Source of the DNA: Ceratothoa steindachneri
Taxonomy: Eukaryota > Arthropoda > Malacostraca > Isopoda > Cymothoidae
NCBI GenBank assembly: GCA_963969495.1
Contig: OZ018327.1
Location: 37,205,912 to 37,269,911, forward strand
Direction: 5' to 3'
DNA length: 64,000 nt
The translations under genes and the position numbers were made by a program. Shown piece after piece: positions 21,740 through 34,102 of this stretch. The notes beneath the pieces were generated by a model. It saw nothing but the letters and a program-made list of their open reading frames with translations. It was not told the DNA's origin and searched no databases. Each line of letters begins with the position of its first letter. The stretch's first letter is position 1.

Positions 21740-24399
21740 TGCATCACTCCCCGAAAACCGTTTTATTTTCTTGCCTTGATCTATCTCCCGGCTCTCCGGA
21801 TGCACAGCCTGGTTTTGATTTGAGGGTGGTCGATGGCCGCCATGGTAGTGATCACTTTCCCATTCAAATATCATTTTCTGGGCCGCTGCTGCCTTAGAGC
21901 CCACCTTGGTGGTGCTTGGCGCAGTGGCCTGCATTTCAGGAAATGACTGAATTCTCTATCTCAGTTGAGTAGTTTTTGTCTGTAGATGAGGCCATTGAGT
22001 TCTCTGGCAACCTCATCGCTGCGGGCCTGACTACTATTCCCAGAACGTCTAGCAATTTTGCACACTAACCACTCGCATGGTGGTTGGGCGAGTATGAGAT
22101 GGCCCTAAAACAGAAGCATTATGCCTACAAGCCATATAAGTGCCGCTAGGTTCTGGTATATTTCGAAGCACGCCCACTACTCTTCTTGCTAGGCATACGT
22201 GTCTTCACTTAACGGGAAAACCACTCTACAAAGGTGTGGAGGCGAGTCAAAATGATTTGTGGTAAGTTCTCGCAGGACCCCCCTCCTGTTCTCCAGGAGA
22301 ATTAGACTGCAATCTCGGACCCTGCATCCATGGCAGAATCCTTCGTGACTGCTTTCCCCTACATTCTCTAGCTGGGATGTTGCTCCACCAGCATTCAATG
22401 CATGTCATGATGTCGCAGAAGGCCTCCGACTGGACTTTACCTCCAGAGGCAGAGAACCTTTCAACGACAGGTTTACTCTGAGTGAGTTGCGTTCCACTCT
22501 TGCATCGTAGGCGGACACCGAACGATGTCCCATACGCTTGCTTTGACACCTGGGGGAGCGAGGCATGGCCTTTCTCTTAGATTTTTTCAACAGGATCTGT
22601 GTGTAGGGTCTCCTCCCAGATTCCTGGTGAATCTCTACTGTGCTTGCCTTTCGCAAACAAACCGGGGAGAGATCACTCTTCTCCGGCCGGTTTCTGCCCA
22701 ATCTCTCTAACATCTTGTGTGTGCAAGTTGATGGAGAAATTAGTAAATGTTAGATTAGCCTTTTTTCTGGACAGCGGAGGCCATCTGTCTTCTGTGCAGT
22801 GCGGCTTCCGCAAGTTCCACTCCACGTCGGATGCTCTGCTCTGACTGGAAAATGTGATCTTTGAGGCCTTACTTCGTAGACAGCACTACGCCATGGTGTT
22901 CTCGATCTGGAGAAGGCCTATGATACCGCATAGCGATACGGTATCATGGAGACTCTCCACACCATGGGGGTAAGGGGATGCCTCCCAATGTTTATATCTG
23001 AATTTTTGCGAGATCGTTGATTCCGCGTATGGGTGGGGGGAGCCCTCTCCGGCCCAATGGAGCAGGAAGAGGGCATCCTGCAGGGAAGTGTCCTCAGTGT
23101 CACACTCTTTGCCCTGAGCATCAACGGCATCACCTCTGTGCTTCTGGAAGATGTTCTAGCTACGCTCTACATTGATGTCCTTTCAATCTTTTTTGGCGCA
23201 GTCCAGATGCCAACTCTGGAGCGTTGACTCCAACAGACATTGTACCGTTCCACCCTGACCCAAACTTGTTTCTTAATGGGGTATGCCTGGAAGTGGTTGA
23301 ATCGCACCGTTTCCTTGGTCTTGTATTTAACTGATGCCTCACCTGGGAGGCTTATATTCGCAGCCTTAGAGTCTCTTGTATCCAAACCATGGATATTCTC
23401 TGTTCCATGATGTTCAGCGCTGGGGGCGCTGATAGGGCTACTTCCTTACTTTTTTATCAATCCTTTGTTCGTTCAAAGCTCGACTACGGATGCAAGTTTT
23501 ATGCATCCGCAGCTGAGCATGTATTGCGGAAGGTGGACTCGATCCACCACACCGCCCTTCTCCTGGCGACCGGTGCCTTTCCCGAGCTCCCCCTATTTAG
23601 AGCCTTCTAGGGGATGCTATGGTTTTGGCAAGCCAGGCAGATGTTGAGATTATCTTCTGCTGGGTTCCTGGACATGAAGAATTGCGGGGAATGAGACCGC
23701 CAAAAAGTCTGTGAGGACTCTGCGATTGCACCACCATTTTGCTCTTCCTCACCCCGATGACATGGCAGGAATACGGGCAGATCTTCAGGCTGCTTGGCAA
23801 AGAAGATGGGAGACGGTCCAAGGGCACGTAAACTTGCGTGCCATTGCGCTGCGACTGTTCCCATGGATTTACCCTCAAATGCCGTAAAGGCTTCAGGTTG
23901 CTTTCTGTCATCTCCGAATTGGACACACTCATGGGACGCACCACTATTTGATGAAGTGCTCGCCAGCCCCCTACTGTGAAGACTGCGTTGTACCCCAGGC
24001 TGTTTGGCACATTCTTCTTGAATGTCCCAGTCTGGGCAATCTCCGTGCATGTTACCTTTCCCGGTACCGGGATGGGCAGGGTAGATACCGCCTGTCCCTT
24101 TGTACTCGGGACGAGTTCATGCACATTGATTGGTGGACTTATAGACTTTTGGGGGGAAGCTGGCCTTCTATCCTTTATTTAACTAGGTTTTGGTTTTGTT
24201 GTTTTCTTTGTAGGTCGCACGCTCCTGTGCCGGGGGCAGGCGGACCTGCCCTCGATGCCGTAGCTTGCTTCCTAATTGTTGCTATTTTCCCTTTTTATTG
24301 TTGTTTTTTCATATTCTTATTTTAAACTAGCCTAGTGCTAGGCTGTCGTGATGGTGGCAACTTATGCCCAAGTAGGTAGTCGCCAGATAGGCTCCTACC
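21740..24399 (+). pseudogene. LINE copy A ORF2 continuation and 3' end
   Basis: From the right-hand TGCATCACTCCCC the sequence resumes in the endonuclease (SDHFPIQ-like ~21850) and runs through the RT (KLMEKLVNVRLAFFLDSGGHL ~22725, QGSVLSVTLFALSINGIT ~23080). A deletion near 23610 then jumps into late RNase H (~23625). Stops and indels are frequent; the YVDD box is changed to YIDV near 23170. The terminal zinc-binding motif and 3' hairpins remain. Confidence 0.85.
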
Positions 24400-24406
24400 C
24401 CCCCCA

Positions 24407-24905
24407 AACATGGACCTACTCCACAATGCTGTGCCAGCTTCAGGCTGCTTTCTGTCGTCTTAGAATTGGACACACTCACGGGACGCACTGCCATTTGGTG
24501 GCGGTACCGTATTATGATGACTGCATTGTCCCCCAGACTGTTCAGCACATTCACGTTGTATGTCCCAGTCTGGGTGATCTTCACCTGTACGGCACCGGGG
24601 TGAGCAGGGGCGCTACTGCTTGTCTCTTGTACTCGGTGCGGATTTGTGCACGTTGACTTGTGGACTTTACGACTTTTGGGAGAGGCTGGCCTCCTCCACT
24701 TTATTTGACTTTTTTTTTGTGTTTCTTTTTTGTAAGTTGCATGTTCCTACGCCGAGGGAAGGCAGGCCTCCCCCGCTGCTGGGGCATACTTCCTTCTTGT
24801 CCTTTTGCTTTTTCTCATTAGCATTTTTTAATTACATATTTTTTAGTTTTTTAATATAGCCTGGCAGTAGGCCGTGTTGTGTACAGCTCCTTATGCCTGA
24901 GTAGG
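24407..24905 (+). mobile_element. LINE copy C, 3' fragment
   Basis: This starts at the counterpart of position 21180 in copy B (TTCAGGCTGCTTTCTGTCGT) and covers the terminal zinc-binding region and 3' UTR. It follows copy A's tail with almost no gap. It is more diverged than A or B, and its hairpins are degenerate. Confidence 0.75.
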
Positions 24906-26160
24906 CCTTAATCAAATGAGTTATCACAATGAAAATATCTTTTTTCTTAATTAGCTTACAAGTTGAAAAGTTTTAGTCTTGAATAAATTTTAATCAATGG
25001 ATCTATTTATTTTTATTAAGAATTTTTTACTTAGCTAATTAAATTAATATTTTTAAATCAATGAATCTTTTAATTTATTTTTGAATAAAATATTTTATTT
25101 GACTGCAATTCTATTGACTTATTTTTGTAGAATTTTGAATGACAATTTCAATATTTGTTCTCTCTTAAAGGCAACTTCTTCATTTCCAAATTTGCAATAG
25201 CCAATAAATTAGTAAAAGAATTGTGTTTACCAACTGCAATTTCTAAAGATGAAAAATAAATTTTGTTTGAATAAAATCACCCAAGTATAAAGAAAAAAAA
25301 TTATTTGAGCCGAGGGATAGAGGTGATTAAATAATGCTACTTAACTATAACAAAATTAAAGAAATAAAGGCAGGGAATGATAGATTGTATAGGTATGAAT
25401 TGGAAACAAAAGCAGAAATGACAGATCACTTGCATCAAATCATTTTTTCTTTATACTTGGGTCATTTTCTTAAGGCCAAAATTATATGATATAAGAACTG
25501 GAATTCTAAAAAATAAAAAAAAATAATATAAGTTTTATCTAAATTATCTTGTTAGCATAATTGCCAAATTAGGGATAATCATAGTATACTATATTTTACC
25601 CAGACTGAAATACCTTACATTTAAATACTAAAGTTATTATACCAAACACTGTCCAACCAGTCCCAAATCAGAGGTACAAAGAATATTAGTCATAGTCAAT
25701 CCTTCAAAAAATTTTGAGTCTGAGTCATATATTTTTACTCCCGACTCCACAGCCCTGGTTCTGGGTGCTGCATCTGTCTTCACAGTTGTGCTGGTTGCAA
25801 TTCACCCCTCGATACAAAATTCTGATTAGTGACTCGAAAGTTTGTAGTGAGTTCCCTCGAGGAGTTGTAATTTCTCCACCCCATGTTTCAAATTTTTGCC
25901 ATTTAAAACAATGTTTGAGAAAGCTTTACTGTTACCCTAATATATATGAGATCAAATAATATTAGTCCATTTATTTAATTGAAAGTAGAATTATGAGATA
26001 GACTTATCTATTTATTATGGCATAGAATTTTTAATTTATTATGACAAGTTTTAAATTTAACATGGCATTGAGTGTTAAATTTGTTATGACATAGCATTTT
26101 CCATTTATTATAAGCTTATTTTATTATGATGTGATACTATTGCTAATATTATTTCTTAAG
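24906..26160. other. AT-rich DNA upstream of the first host exon
   Basis: This holds a small foldback (25268-25475), a hAT-like end (CCGACTCCACAGCCCTG, 25741-25757) and next to it ~90 bp resembling the LINE RNase H region (GGTGCTGCATCTGTCTTCAC). Otherwise no genes are visible. Upstream exons or the promoter of the host gene could lie here but I cannot point to them. Confidence 0.5.
25268..25475. repeat. Inverted repeat of ~38-bp arms
   Basis: The left arm (contains CACCCAAGTATAAAGAAAAA) pairs with the right arm 25437-25475 (TTTTTCTTTATACTTGGGT), with ~130 bp between them. Confidence 0.65.
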
Positions 26161-27282
26161 GTATGTTGCCAGGATGTTCACCTGCTATTGGTCATCGCAG
26201 TCAAAATAGAAGATTGAGGCATGATTCACATCCATTAAGTGAAAATCTTTCCAATAGTCAAGTAAATATTAATTCAAGTGCGTTAAACTCAAATGAAAAG
26301 TACTCTGGCAAATCTAATTCTAAGGCCATCTCTAAAAAGAAATGTAATCAGGAAAACAAAGAGAATATATTTTGTAAACCTGTTTCCAAACTTCCAAATA
26401 AGGTTGGCAAATTAAAACCACTGGGTCAGCATAGTAATAATAATCCAAGTCCATCATTCAAAAGAAGAATAATACCCTATTCTAGGATATTGTCATTGAA
26501 TAACACTCAAACTGGCAGTGGACAAAAAAATTGTTTACAGAAGTATGATTCAGTGTTGAATATTTTTGAAAATACAAATTTATCCATTTGTAAGGAGTCA
26601 AACTCTGAAGCACTGCAGTTAAATACGGTAAGAAAATCAAAAAGATTAATGAATGATCAAGTGAATTTCAGTCAGATTAGATTACCAATATCCAAAGATA
26701 GCATCGATTTTACAAATACTTGTAAAAGTCCTATTTTAAGCTTCCCTTCAAAGCTCAAATATACAGTTAATTTAGGAACAAAAGTTTCCATTGAGAAGGA
26801 AAATAAAGAGAGTACCACTAATAATAATGTCACAGGGAAAGCAAACCTTTCCCTTGACATATCAGAGAAGCAAGACCAGTCAGCTGTACAAACTGATATA
26901 ATGAAAAAAAATAATACCAATCGGAAGAAATATTCACGTGCTTCTAAACTTAACAATGGTACCAAATCTAAGAAAAGAACTAGATTTGTAAAGAGGATAA
27001 ATGCTAAAAAAATCCTGAAAGACTCAGAGGTACAAAAGTCTAGTTCATTGACTCAAAACCATTCTAAGATACCACAGAATGATGAGGAGCTTGTACCAAT
27101 TTCCTCTTCAACTATAACTAGGAGTAGGACAAGACAGAGACCATCATATAATAGTGAAGGAAAGAAAATTAGCGCCAAATTTAACTCTGCACCCAAATGT
27201 TCTCCAAATTCATCAAATGTAAAAGAAAGCCACATCCGTTCAAGTACAAATCAGCAGACCTTGGATTGTCCACTGTCAAAAG
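26161..27282 (+). CDS. Host gene, first visible exon: sororin/Dalmatian-like cohesion protector (putative)
   Basis: This open frame of ~373 codons is basic, Ser/Asn/Lys-rich and apparently disordered. Counting from the first Met at 26163, it has a KEN box at residues 66-68 (NQENKENIF) and a YSR motif at 106-108 (RRIIPYSRIL). KEN marks APC/C-Cdh1 substrates; YSR binds Pds5 in sororin and Wapl. With the FGF motif in the next exon, the order KEN-YSR-FGF matches sororin. The donor is AAAAG|GTAATC, leaving one base that joins AA of the next exon to give a Glu codon. The 5' limit is uncertain: an acceptor TTTCTTAAG|G at 26160 or the Met at 26163 are both possible. Host composition differs sharply from the GC-rich LINEs. 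Confidence 0.6.
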
Positions 27283-28144
27283 GTAATCATTTATCTCTAT
27301 AAACCCAGGGCTACAGAGCCACAAGGTTTTGGGGGAGGAGCCAGAACCTCCAAAATAAAGAATCAACTCTGGCTCCAAGTAAATTATATTACAATTACTA
27401 CTTTTTAAAAATCTAGGTGCTTGTATTTGAGGTCCATTATATCTTCACTTGTGTATGTGCATTCAATTCTGACAGTGCCATTGTTGGGTTGAACATTGGA
27501 CTAGGTGTAATATTTGCTTAATTGGATATTCCCCCCTCCAGGGCCTGGTACTACATTAGCTATGATATCACATACTGCAGCTAACAGTTGACATACAAAA
27601 TTATTTATAAATTTATACCTCCAAAATATTTCAAGTTGAATAGCCAATGCTAGATATATTCCTATATTTACTCACCTATAAAATTTAATACCAAGCAGTT
27701 TTACTCTGTAAGGGGCACGGCGATTTGCTTTCTTGACTGCCTTGCTGATGGGATTCAGCTCCATGTCCGATCCCAGGTCAGCCTCTTCTCCTTTCTGACA
27801 CCCTGTCTTCTTACCCTACCTCCTCACTTTTCTTACAACCTCTCTCACAACTTTCTTTGGTTGGCCTCTAATTTCATAGGGTAGATGCCAACTAGCTTTC
27901 TGTCAATCATCCCTCCCGGATTGGGGGAGGGGGATAATGCCCCCTCACCCCTGAGCTCCGGGTGGGGTGGTGGGTAAAATGCTTCACCCCCACCCACACC
28001 TTGCTCACATACCCTTCCTTTCTCCTTTCACTGTCTATCTATTTTACCCTGAGCCAAAGGTGGAGCCGCCATACTGATTGGCAAGAGGAGTGGCCTCAGA
28101 TGGCGGCAGTGGGTTTACATCAGGCCCTCTTCATTCAGAGGTTA

Positions 28145-29440
28145 CCTGTCATTTTCCAGCATGTTGGCTAAGGGCAACATGATCCATCAGAGGAGAGCTC
28201 TACCTAGTGTGATTGGTAGAGAGCCGAAGGTGACCAATTTCTTGGATCGTAGCCTTTTGGCAAATACATTGAATCCCTCCGAGGTGACCATGGTTGTTAC
28301 CCTTCGGACACTTGATGGCACGCTGGTGAGTGTGAAGCCACACTACCATGAAATTCGTGAAAGGAGTGGTTTATGCGAGAGAATTCAGACCAGTCCATAG
28401 ATGACATCACCTTAGAGCTGGCTGACCTTGGAGTGGTCAAAGTCAAACGTGTGATGAGAAAACAGGGAGGGGCCTTGAGACCCATCCCTACACTCTTCAT
28501 CATGTTCAACTATGATAAGCTGCCTGAGTAGGTGTGTGCTGGTTGCAATTGCTATTGCATGAAAGCATTCATGCCACTGCTGCAGAGGTGCTACTACTGT
28601 CACTGCTTCATCCATAGGAATCATTCCTGTAGATGTGCAAAGTCGAGGTTACCAGAAGTCTGTGTAAGTTGCTTCAAAGCTGAACATGATAAGTATGGTG
28701 AAGTGTGTCAAATTGTTGAGATCCCCACCTTGCTTCTTCAAAACAATGGTGTGCATATCTCCTTGAGAAGGATATCCTGGCCATTCAGGCCCAGGATCAT
28801 CTCATTTTGTGAGGTTAAGGACTTGGTCCTTGTGTGCCCATCCATCCTATGCCTCAATGTTACAAAAGACACCCTCTGCTCCTGGCCCATCCACGCCTAT
28901 GATCACAGTCATTTCATGCCCATTCAGAACCCTTCTGTGGGTTCTACCCACTACAGGCGCTCCCCTGATAGAGTTGGCCACATAAAGTGTTCACGCACAT
29001 CCTCAACTAAAACCAGGGCTTCTTCCTCCTTGCCCCAGTGTGACTGTTTCCCATAAGGCAAAATGTCCTCACGCCTCCACTGAGTCCTTACACTCACCGG
29101 AGGCAACACTCTTGAAGTTGATGGTGAGGTCATCTTCCGGGGTTCTTAAAGCTGTCCCCTGAAAGGTCGACTGCAACAAAGGAGTTTCGACTCGTTCACC
29201 CGAGCCTAGTCGTGGCCTGGAGACGGTGGATCCTCGAAAAGAGGGCTTCCGAAGCCGCAGCGCCCGCCTAGGGTTTTGAGGCGGAGGGAGGAAAAGACTC
29301 GCATGGTGAGCCCAACCTCCCCCAATAAGTCCTCGAAGGCGACAGCGCCTTCAACACTTTGTCCGGCCAACAGCACCCGTAGTTCGGCCTCCGGGAAGTG
29401 TACATCCATTCCCGTGAGGGTCTTCTGTTCGAATCAGGGC
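28145..29440 (+). pseudogene. LINE copy D ORF1 remnant
   Basis: The frame resumes at MLAKGNMIHQRRALPSVIG (~28161) and shows the RRM-like region and the knuckle region (RCYYCHCFIHRNHSCRCAK ~28590). The second and third knuckles are degraded. Frames are broken near 28400, 28530 and 29056. Confidence 0.75.
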
Positions 29441-31230
29441 CCCTGCGTCTCCTCTGTGTTAGGCCTGGAGGGCATATTCCTCCAATGGAATTGCTGTGGA
29501 CTCCAGGCCAACTGGGAGGAGCTGTGGAGGCTCATCTCGTCCTGTTCCCTGTTAGCTATTTTTCTGCAGGAGACCATGCTAGGCGCTTGCCCCCTGCCTG
29601 CCCTCCCGGGGTATAAGGGTTTTGTGACCCCACCACCATGAGATGGGGGCCTGCTGGGTTATGCGCAGTTTACACCCGGCATGATGTCTCCGTTCTTCTT
29701 TTCACTTTAGATGCCTCCTTTCAGGCAGTGGCTGTGCAGCTTCACCTGTATAGGAAGTATACTAGCATTTCTGCGTACATTCCGCTGCCTCGTGGCATGG
29801 TTGCCGAGGCCCATTCTCTTGCTTGGAGATCTGAACGGCAGACATCCTCTGCAGGGATTACTCAATAAATCCCAGGGGACAAGTCCGTGCCGATCTGATC
29901 GAAGAGCTTAAGATAGGTGTCCTAAATGTGGATGAGTTTATGCATCACTGCCCGAGAACTGCTTCATTTTCTTGCCTTGATCTATCTCTGTGCTCTCCGG
30001 ATGCACAGCCTGATTTTGATTGGTGGGTGGTCAATGTCCTCCATGGTAGTGATCACTTTCCCATTCAAATATCATTTTCAGGGCAACTGCCGCCTGAGAG
30101 CCCACCTCGGTGGTGCTTGTCCCAGGCGCGGTGGCCTGCATTTCAGGAAATGACTGAATTCTCTATCACAGTCAATGAGTTTAGGTCGGTAGATGAGGCC
30201 ATGAGTTCTCCGGCAACCTCATCGCCGCGGGCCTGACTACTATTCCCAAAACGTCTGGCCGTTTTGCATGCCGACCACTCCTGTGGTGGTCGGGCAAGTG
30301 TGAGACGGCCCTCAGACAGAAGCGTTATGCCTACATGCGCTACAAGCGCCGCCCGAATGATTTCACTGCCGGTGAATTTCGTCGGGCTAAGTTTGGTATA
30401 TTTCGAAGCACACCCGCCGTTCTTCTTTGCAGGCATACGTGTCTTCACTTAACGAGAAGACCCCTTTAGCAGAGGTGTGGAAGCAAGTCAAAAGGATTGG
30501 GGGCAAGTTCTCGCAAGTCCTCCCTCCCATTCTCCAGGAGAATGGGACCGCAATCTCGGACCACGCATCTGTGGCTGAATCCTTTATGGCCGCATTCTAT
30601 AGCTGGGATGCTGCTCCGCCAGCATTCAATGCACGTCATGATGTCGCGGTAGCCTGCTTCTGGATGTAACCTCAAGGGGCGGAAAACCTTTCAATGATAG
30701 GTTTACTGTGAGTGAGTTGCGTTCCGCTCTTGCTTTGTGCATGGACACCGCCCATAGTCTGGACGAGTCCCGCACACCATGCTTCGACACCTGGATGAGC
30801 GAGGCATGGCCTTTCTGTTAGATATGTTCAACAGGTTCTTGGGGGAGGGTATCCTCCCAGATTCCTGGCGAATCTCTACTGTGCTCGCCTTTTGCAAACC
30901 GGGGAGAGATCACTCTACTCCGGCCCGTTTCCGCCCAATCTCTCTAACCTCTTGCATGTGCAAGTTGATGAAGAAATTGGTAAATGTCAGATTAGCCTTT
31001 TTTTTTATTGACAGCAGAGGCCATCTGTTTCTGCACAGAGCAGCTTCCGCAAGTTCCACTCCACATCAGATGCTCTGCTCTGGCTGGAAAATGCCGTCTG
31101 CAGGCCTTCCTTCATAGACAGCACTGCACCTCTTTGTTTTTCGATCTGGAGTCTGCCTATAATACTGCAGGGCGATACAGTATCATTGGGACTCTCCAGA
31201 CGATGGGGGCGAGGGGACGCCTCCCATTGT
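29400..31230 (+). pseudogene. LINE copy D ORF2 remnant (endonuclease and RT)
   Basis: Endonuclease pieces GIFLQWNCCGLQANWEEL (~29470), LLLGDLNGRHP (~29815) and SDHFPIQ (~30048) are recognisable. The RT includes RPISLTSCMCKLMKKLVNVR (~30935) and a changed motif A FDLESAYNTA (~31140). The YVDD region is gone because of the deletion at ~31232. Confidence 0.8.
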
Positions 31231-31562
31231 TTATTAGCTCTCAGGCTAGTGTCACCCCTGGTTCTGCCCAGGATGCCACCCTGGAGGGTACCACATTTGG
31301 CTATTTGTTGCCACGCTGCTGCTCCCAAAGCTTGTACAATGCCGGGAGTATTTCGTTCAACTTTTTTGGAGCACACCTCGTGTGCTCCACAAGGAGGACC
31401 TCCCCCAGATGCTGGAGCTTGCTTCCTAATTGTTGTTATCTTCCCTTTTTATCATTGTTTTGTTTTCATATTCTTATTTTAAACTAGCCTAGAGCTAGGC
31501 TGTGTAATTGCGGTGACTTATGCCCAAGTGGGCAGTCGCCAGATAGCCTTAAAAAAAATATA

Positions 31563-32600
31563 TCCTTCAGTCACCAACAGCTCTCACTGCATCTGCAGCT
31601 GATCTTGACTGTACCAATGCTGCCGAGAGACATCAGTTATACTCTGCAGGGTACCACCCCTGCTCCTAAATCTTCTACAGTGCTGGGACTACTGCATTTG
31701 GCCTTTTAAGAGCACACTGTGTCACGCTAGAACTCTGCCTGTGTATATTGATTGCTCCAAGTTCCAAGAGGGGGTCAGTTTACATGCTGTATCCTCTCTG
31801 AAGTCTTCAGGGCTCTCCCAGGTGCTGAACTGCTTGCAATACACTGATCAGTATGGGAGATAATGTGATTTACCTGGTTCGGAGACTGGATTGTGATTTA
31901 TAGTGATTAACAAAGCTCCCTGAGTGCTCTCGGGGCATTGCAATCTCCGCATACTCTGGTTCACAATATCTGTGATGCCATGGTTTTGGCAAGCCGGGCA
32001 GATGTCGAGATTATCTTCTGCTGGGTTCCTGGACATCTAGGAATTGCGGGGAATGAGGGTACCAAAGAGTCTGTGAGTATTGGGCGACCAGACCAGCATT
32101 ATGCTCTTCCTCACACCGATTATATGCAGCTGGAATACAGGCTGCCCTCCAGATGGCTTGGCTTGGGAGACACTCGCTGGGAACTTAAAGTTATGCGCCA
32201 TTGCACTGCGACTGTTCCCATGGACCTACCTCTCAATGCCTTGATGGCTTCAGGTTGCTTTCTGTCCTCTCCAAATTGGATGCACCACCATTTGATAGAG
32301 TGATTGCCTGTGCCATATTGTGAATACTGTGTTGTCCCCCAGACTGATCGGCACATTCTTGTTGAATCCCCCAGTTTGTTTGATGTGCATGCATGTTACC
32401 TTTCCTGGTACCAGGATGAGCGTGATTGCTACCACTTGTCCCTTGTTCTCAGGACTGGTTCGTTCACACAGAATTGCAGACTATATGACTTTATTTGACT
32501 ATTTGTTGTAGGTTCCATCTTCCTGCACCAGGGAGAGGTGGGCCTACCTCCAATGCTGGAGCATGCTGCCTCCTTGTTACCTTTTTGCTTTGCTTTTTAT
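31563..32600 (+). mobile_element. LINE copy E, 5'-truncated
   Basis: This starts at the counterpart of 20375 in copy B, directly behind copy D's A-rich tail. It covers the ORF2 linker, RNase H (FCWVPGHLGIAGNE at ~32015) and the terminal zinc-binding motif, then ends in the 3' UTR before the hairpins. Many stops. Confidence 0.75.
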
Positions 32601-32834
32601 GACTCAATATACACAAGGCCTGTCTGACACCCTCTCACCTGCACCCTCAATAATAGCTGATACTCCAGTGATGGTTTTCTTTTTTCTTCACCCCAGAGAT
32701 AATAATTGAATAGTAACAGCAAATGTTTAGTAAATTCTTTGTTTTTACATATCCCAATACACCGCCACTTGCTATGCTATGGATTGGTGCTTTCTTTGTC
32801 AATTTTCCCAACTAATATCATTTGATTTTTACAG

Positions 32835-34102
32835 AATCCACCACAAAATCAAAAGAAAGTGTTAAAAAACCAATCTGGAAGAGGGATGACAACTCTAAAG
32901 GTCCCCTGCTGAATTTTAAGGTAAAAAGGAAGTCAACTCGCCTCTCCATTGTTCAGAATAAAGATGTCTATGAGTTCCACTTTGACAGCAGCCAAGAGAA
33001 TGGTGTGACAAAGAACAAGAGAAGGAGAAAGGTGGTTCAAAGAAAGAAAATTCCAAAGCGTGGCATTACCAAGTCGTCTTTACTCACTACAGACCCTTGT
33101 TGGCAACCACCCATAGCCACCAGTTCAATAGCCACACAGCAGTTCTATTCCACAGCTAACCGAGAGGGGCAAAGCTCCTCTGAAGGTGGTGCTGGCCTGG
33201 TGAATTATTCTGAGGGTGAATGCTATGATGCAACCCCCTTTGATTCCCACATGGATGATGTTCCTATGGATGATGCTGGCTATGAAGCTAGTGTGAGTGG
33301 TGTGAATGAGACAAATGCTCCTGTTTCAACTCCCTTAAACCCTTCCACGAAGTCACTTCCAACCACCATCACATCATCTACCTTTAATTCTCCCATGATT
33401 AATGTTCCTGTGGATAATGCTGGGTACCAAGTAGTTGTGAATGGGACAAATTCAACTTATTCCACACCTCTGAACCCTTCCATGAAACCACTTCCTTCCA
33501 CCACATCATCCACCCCACTGGACCCTCTCCCCTTCAGGATCCCCACTCCCATAGTGAATCCCAGGTTTCCTGGAGTAGCATCAACCCCACGTTTGGAGGA
33601 TGACACCCGCTATATGAACTCATTCTTTGGCCCCCGCCCCACGCAACCGGTCACTGTTGAAGAGGACCTGAATCTCTGTTTTGGCTTTGACGAGTCTGAA
33701 GAAGAGTCAAACATAGGTCTCTCTCCTGTCAAGAAAGTAGCTCCAATGATGCAGCTGGACACGCTAACTCTCACCATGCCTTCCAGTGTTGGGGAACTTG
33801 ATCCACTCCCATCTCGATTTGTGGTCCCAGTCTGCCAGCAAAGGGCGCCCAGACGTGGCAGAGGCAAAGTTCCTCCAAGGGCAAAAGAAACAGCACCGAG
33901 GCCAGAGGGTCATGCAAGGATGGTCCAATCTCCTGCAGAGGAGTGTGACAGATCTGTCCTCTTTGATGAGCCAGATGAAGAGGCGGAGCAACCCACTGCC
34001 AGGGAAGAGGCACCCTGTTTGCCAACCCCAAGCCCTGGTTCTGCCCTCAATGAGAGCCAAGCATCACTGACATCATTTTCACCCGAGAAGTCCTTTGTGA
34101 AG
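32835..34102 (+). CDS. Host gene, middle exon: sororin/Dalmatian-like, FGF-motif region (putative)
   Basis: The exon starts after TTTTTACAG at 32834; the first two bases complete a Glu codon with exon 1, and the frame then runs 422 codons to AAG|GTATGT. The N-terminal part is basic (RKSTRLSIV, KNKRRRKVVQRKK), the rest Pro/Ser/Thr-rich and acidic. LNLCFGFDESEEE at 33668-33706 is an FGF motif (33680-33688) of the type by which sororin and Wapl contact Pds5. A ~50-residue tandem duplication lies at ~33245-33520 (VPMDDAGY / VPVDNAGY, then STPLNPS twice). SPVKK and STPL sites could be CDK targets. No transposon frame is involved. Wapl is the main alternative, but the KEN box favours sororin. Confidence 0.6.

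Larger units (their letters stand above)
11708..24399 (+). mobile_element. LINE copy A (RNase H-bearing family), split by nested copy B
   Basis: Copy A starts with the family 5' UTR (GGGGCGCGGCAATTTGCCAT), runs through a decayed ORF1 and the first part of ORF2, and is interrupted at 14783. It resumes at 21740 and ends at the conserved 3' hairpins near 24320-24385. The two halves join at the duplicated 13-mer TGCATCACTCCCC. It has lost ~290 bp of endonuclease sequence (junction near 14738) and ~630 bp before RNase H (junction near 23610), as judged against copy B. Confidence 0.85.
27705..31556 (+). mobile_element. LINE copy D, internally deleted
   Basis: It starts with the family 5' UTR at 27708 and ends in the hairpins and an A-rich tail at 31556. 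Against copy B it lacks most of the ORF1 N-terminal half (junction ~28125), the late RT to pre-RNase H part (junction ~31232), and RNase H through the start of the 3' UTR (junction ~31380). Confidence 0.85.
27283..32834 (+). other. Intron 1 of the host gene
   Basis: Bounded by AAAAG|GTAATC and TTTTTACAG|AA. Most of it consists of LINE copies D and E. Confidence 0.7.
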
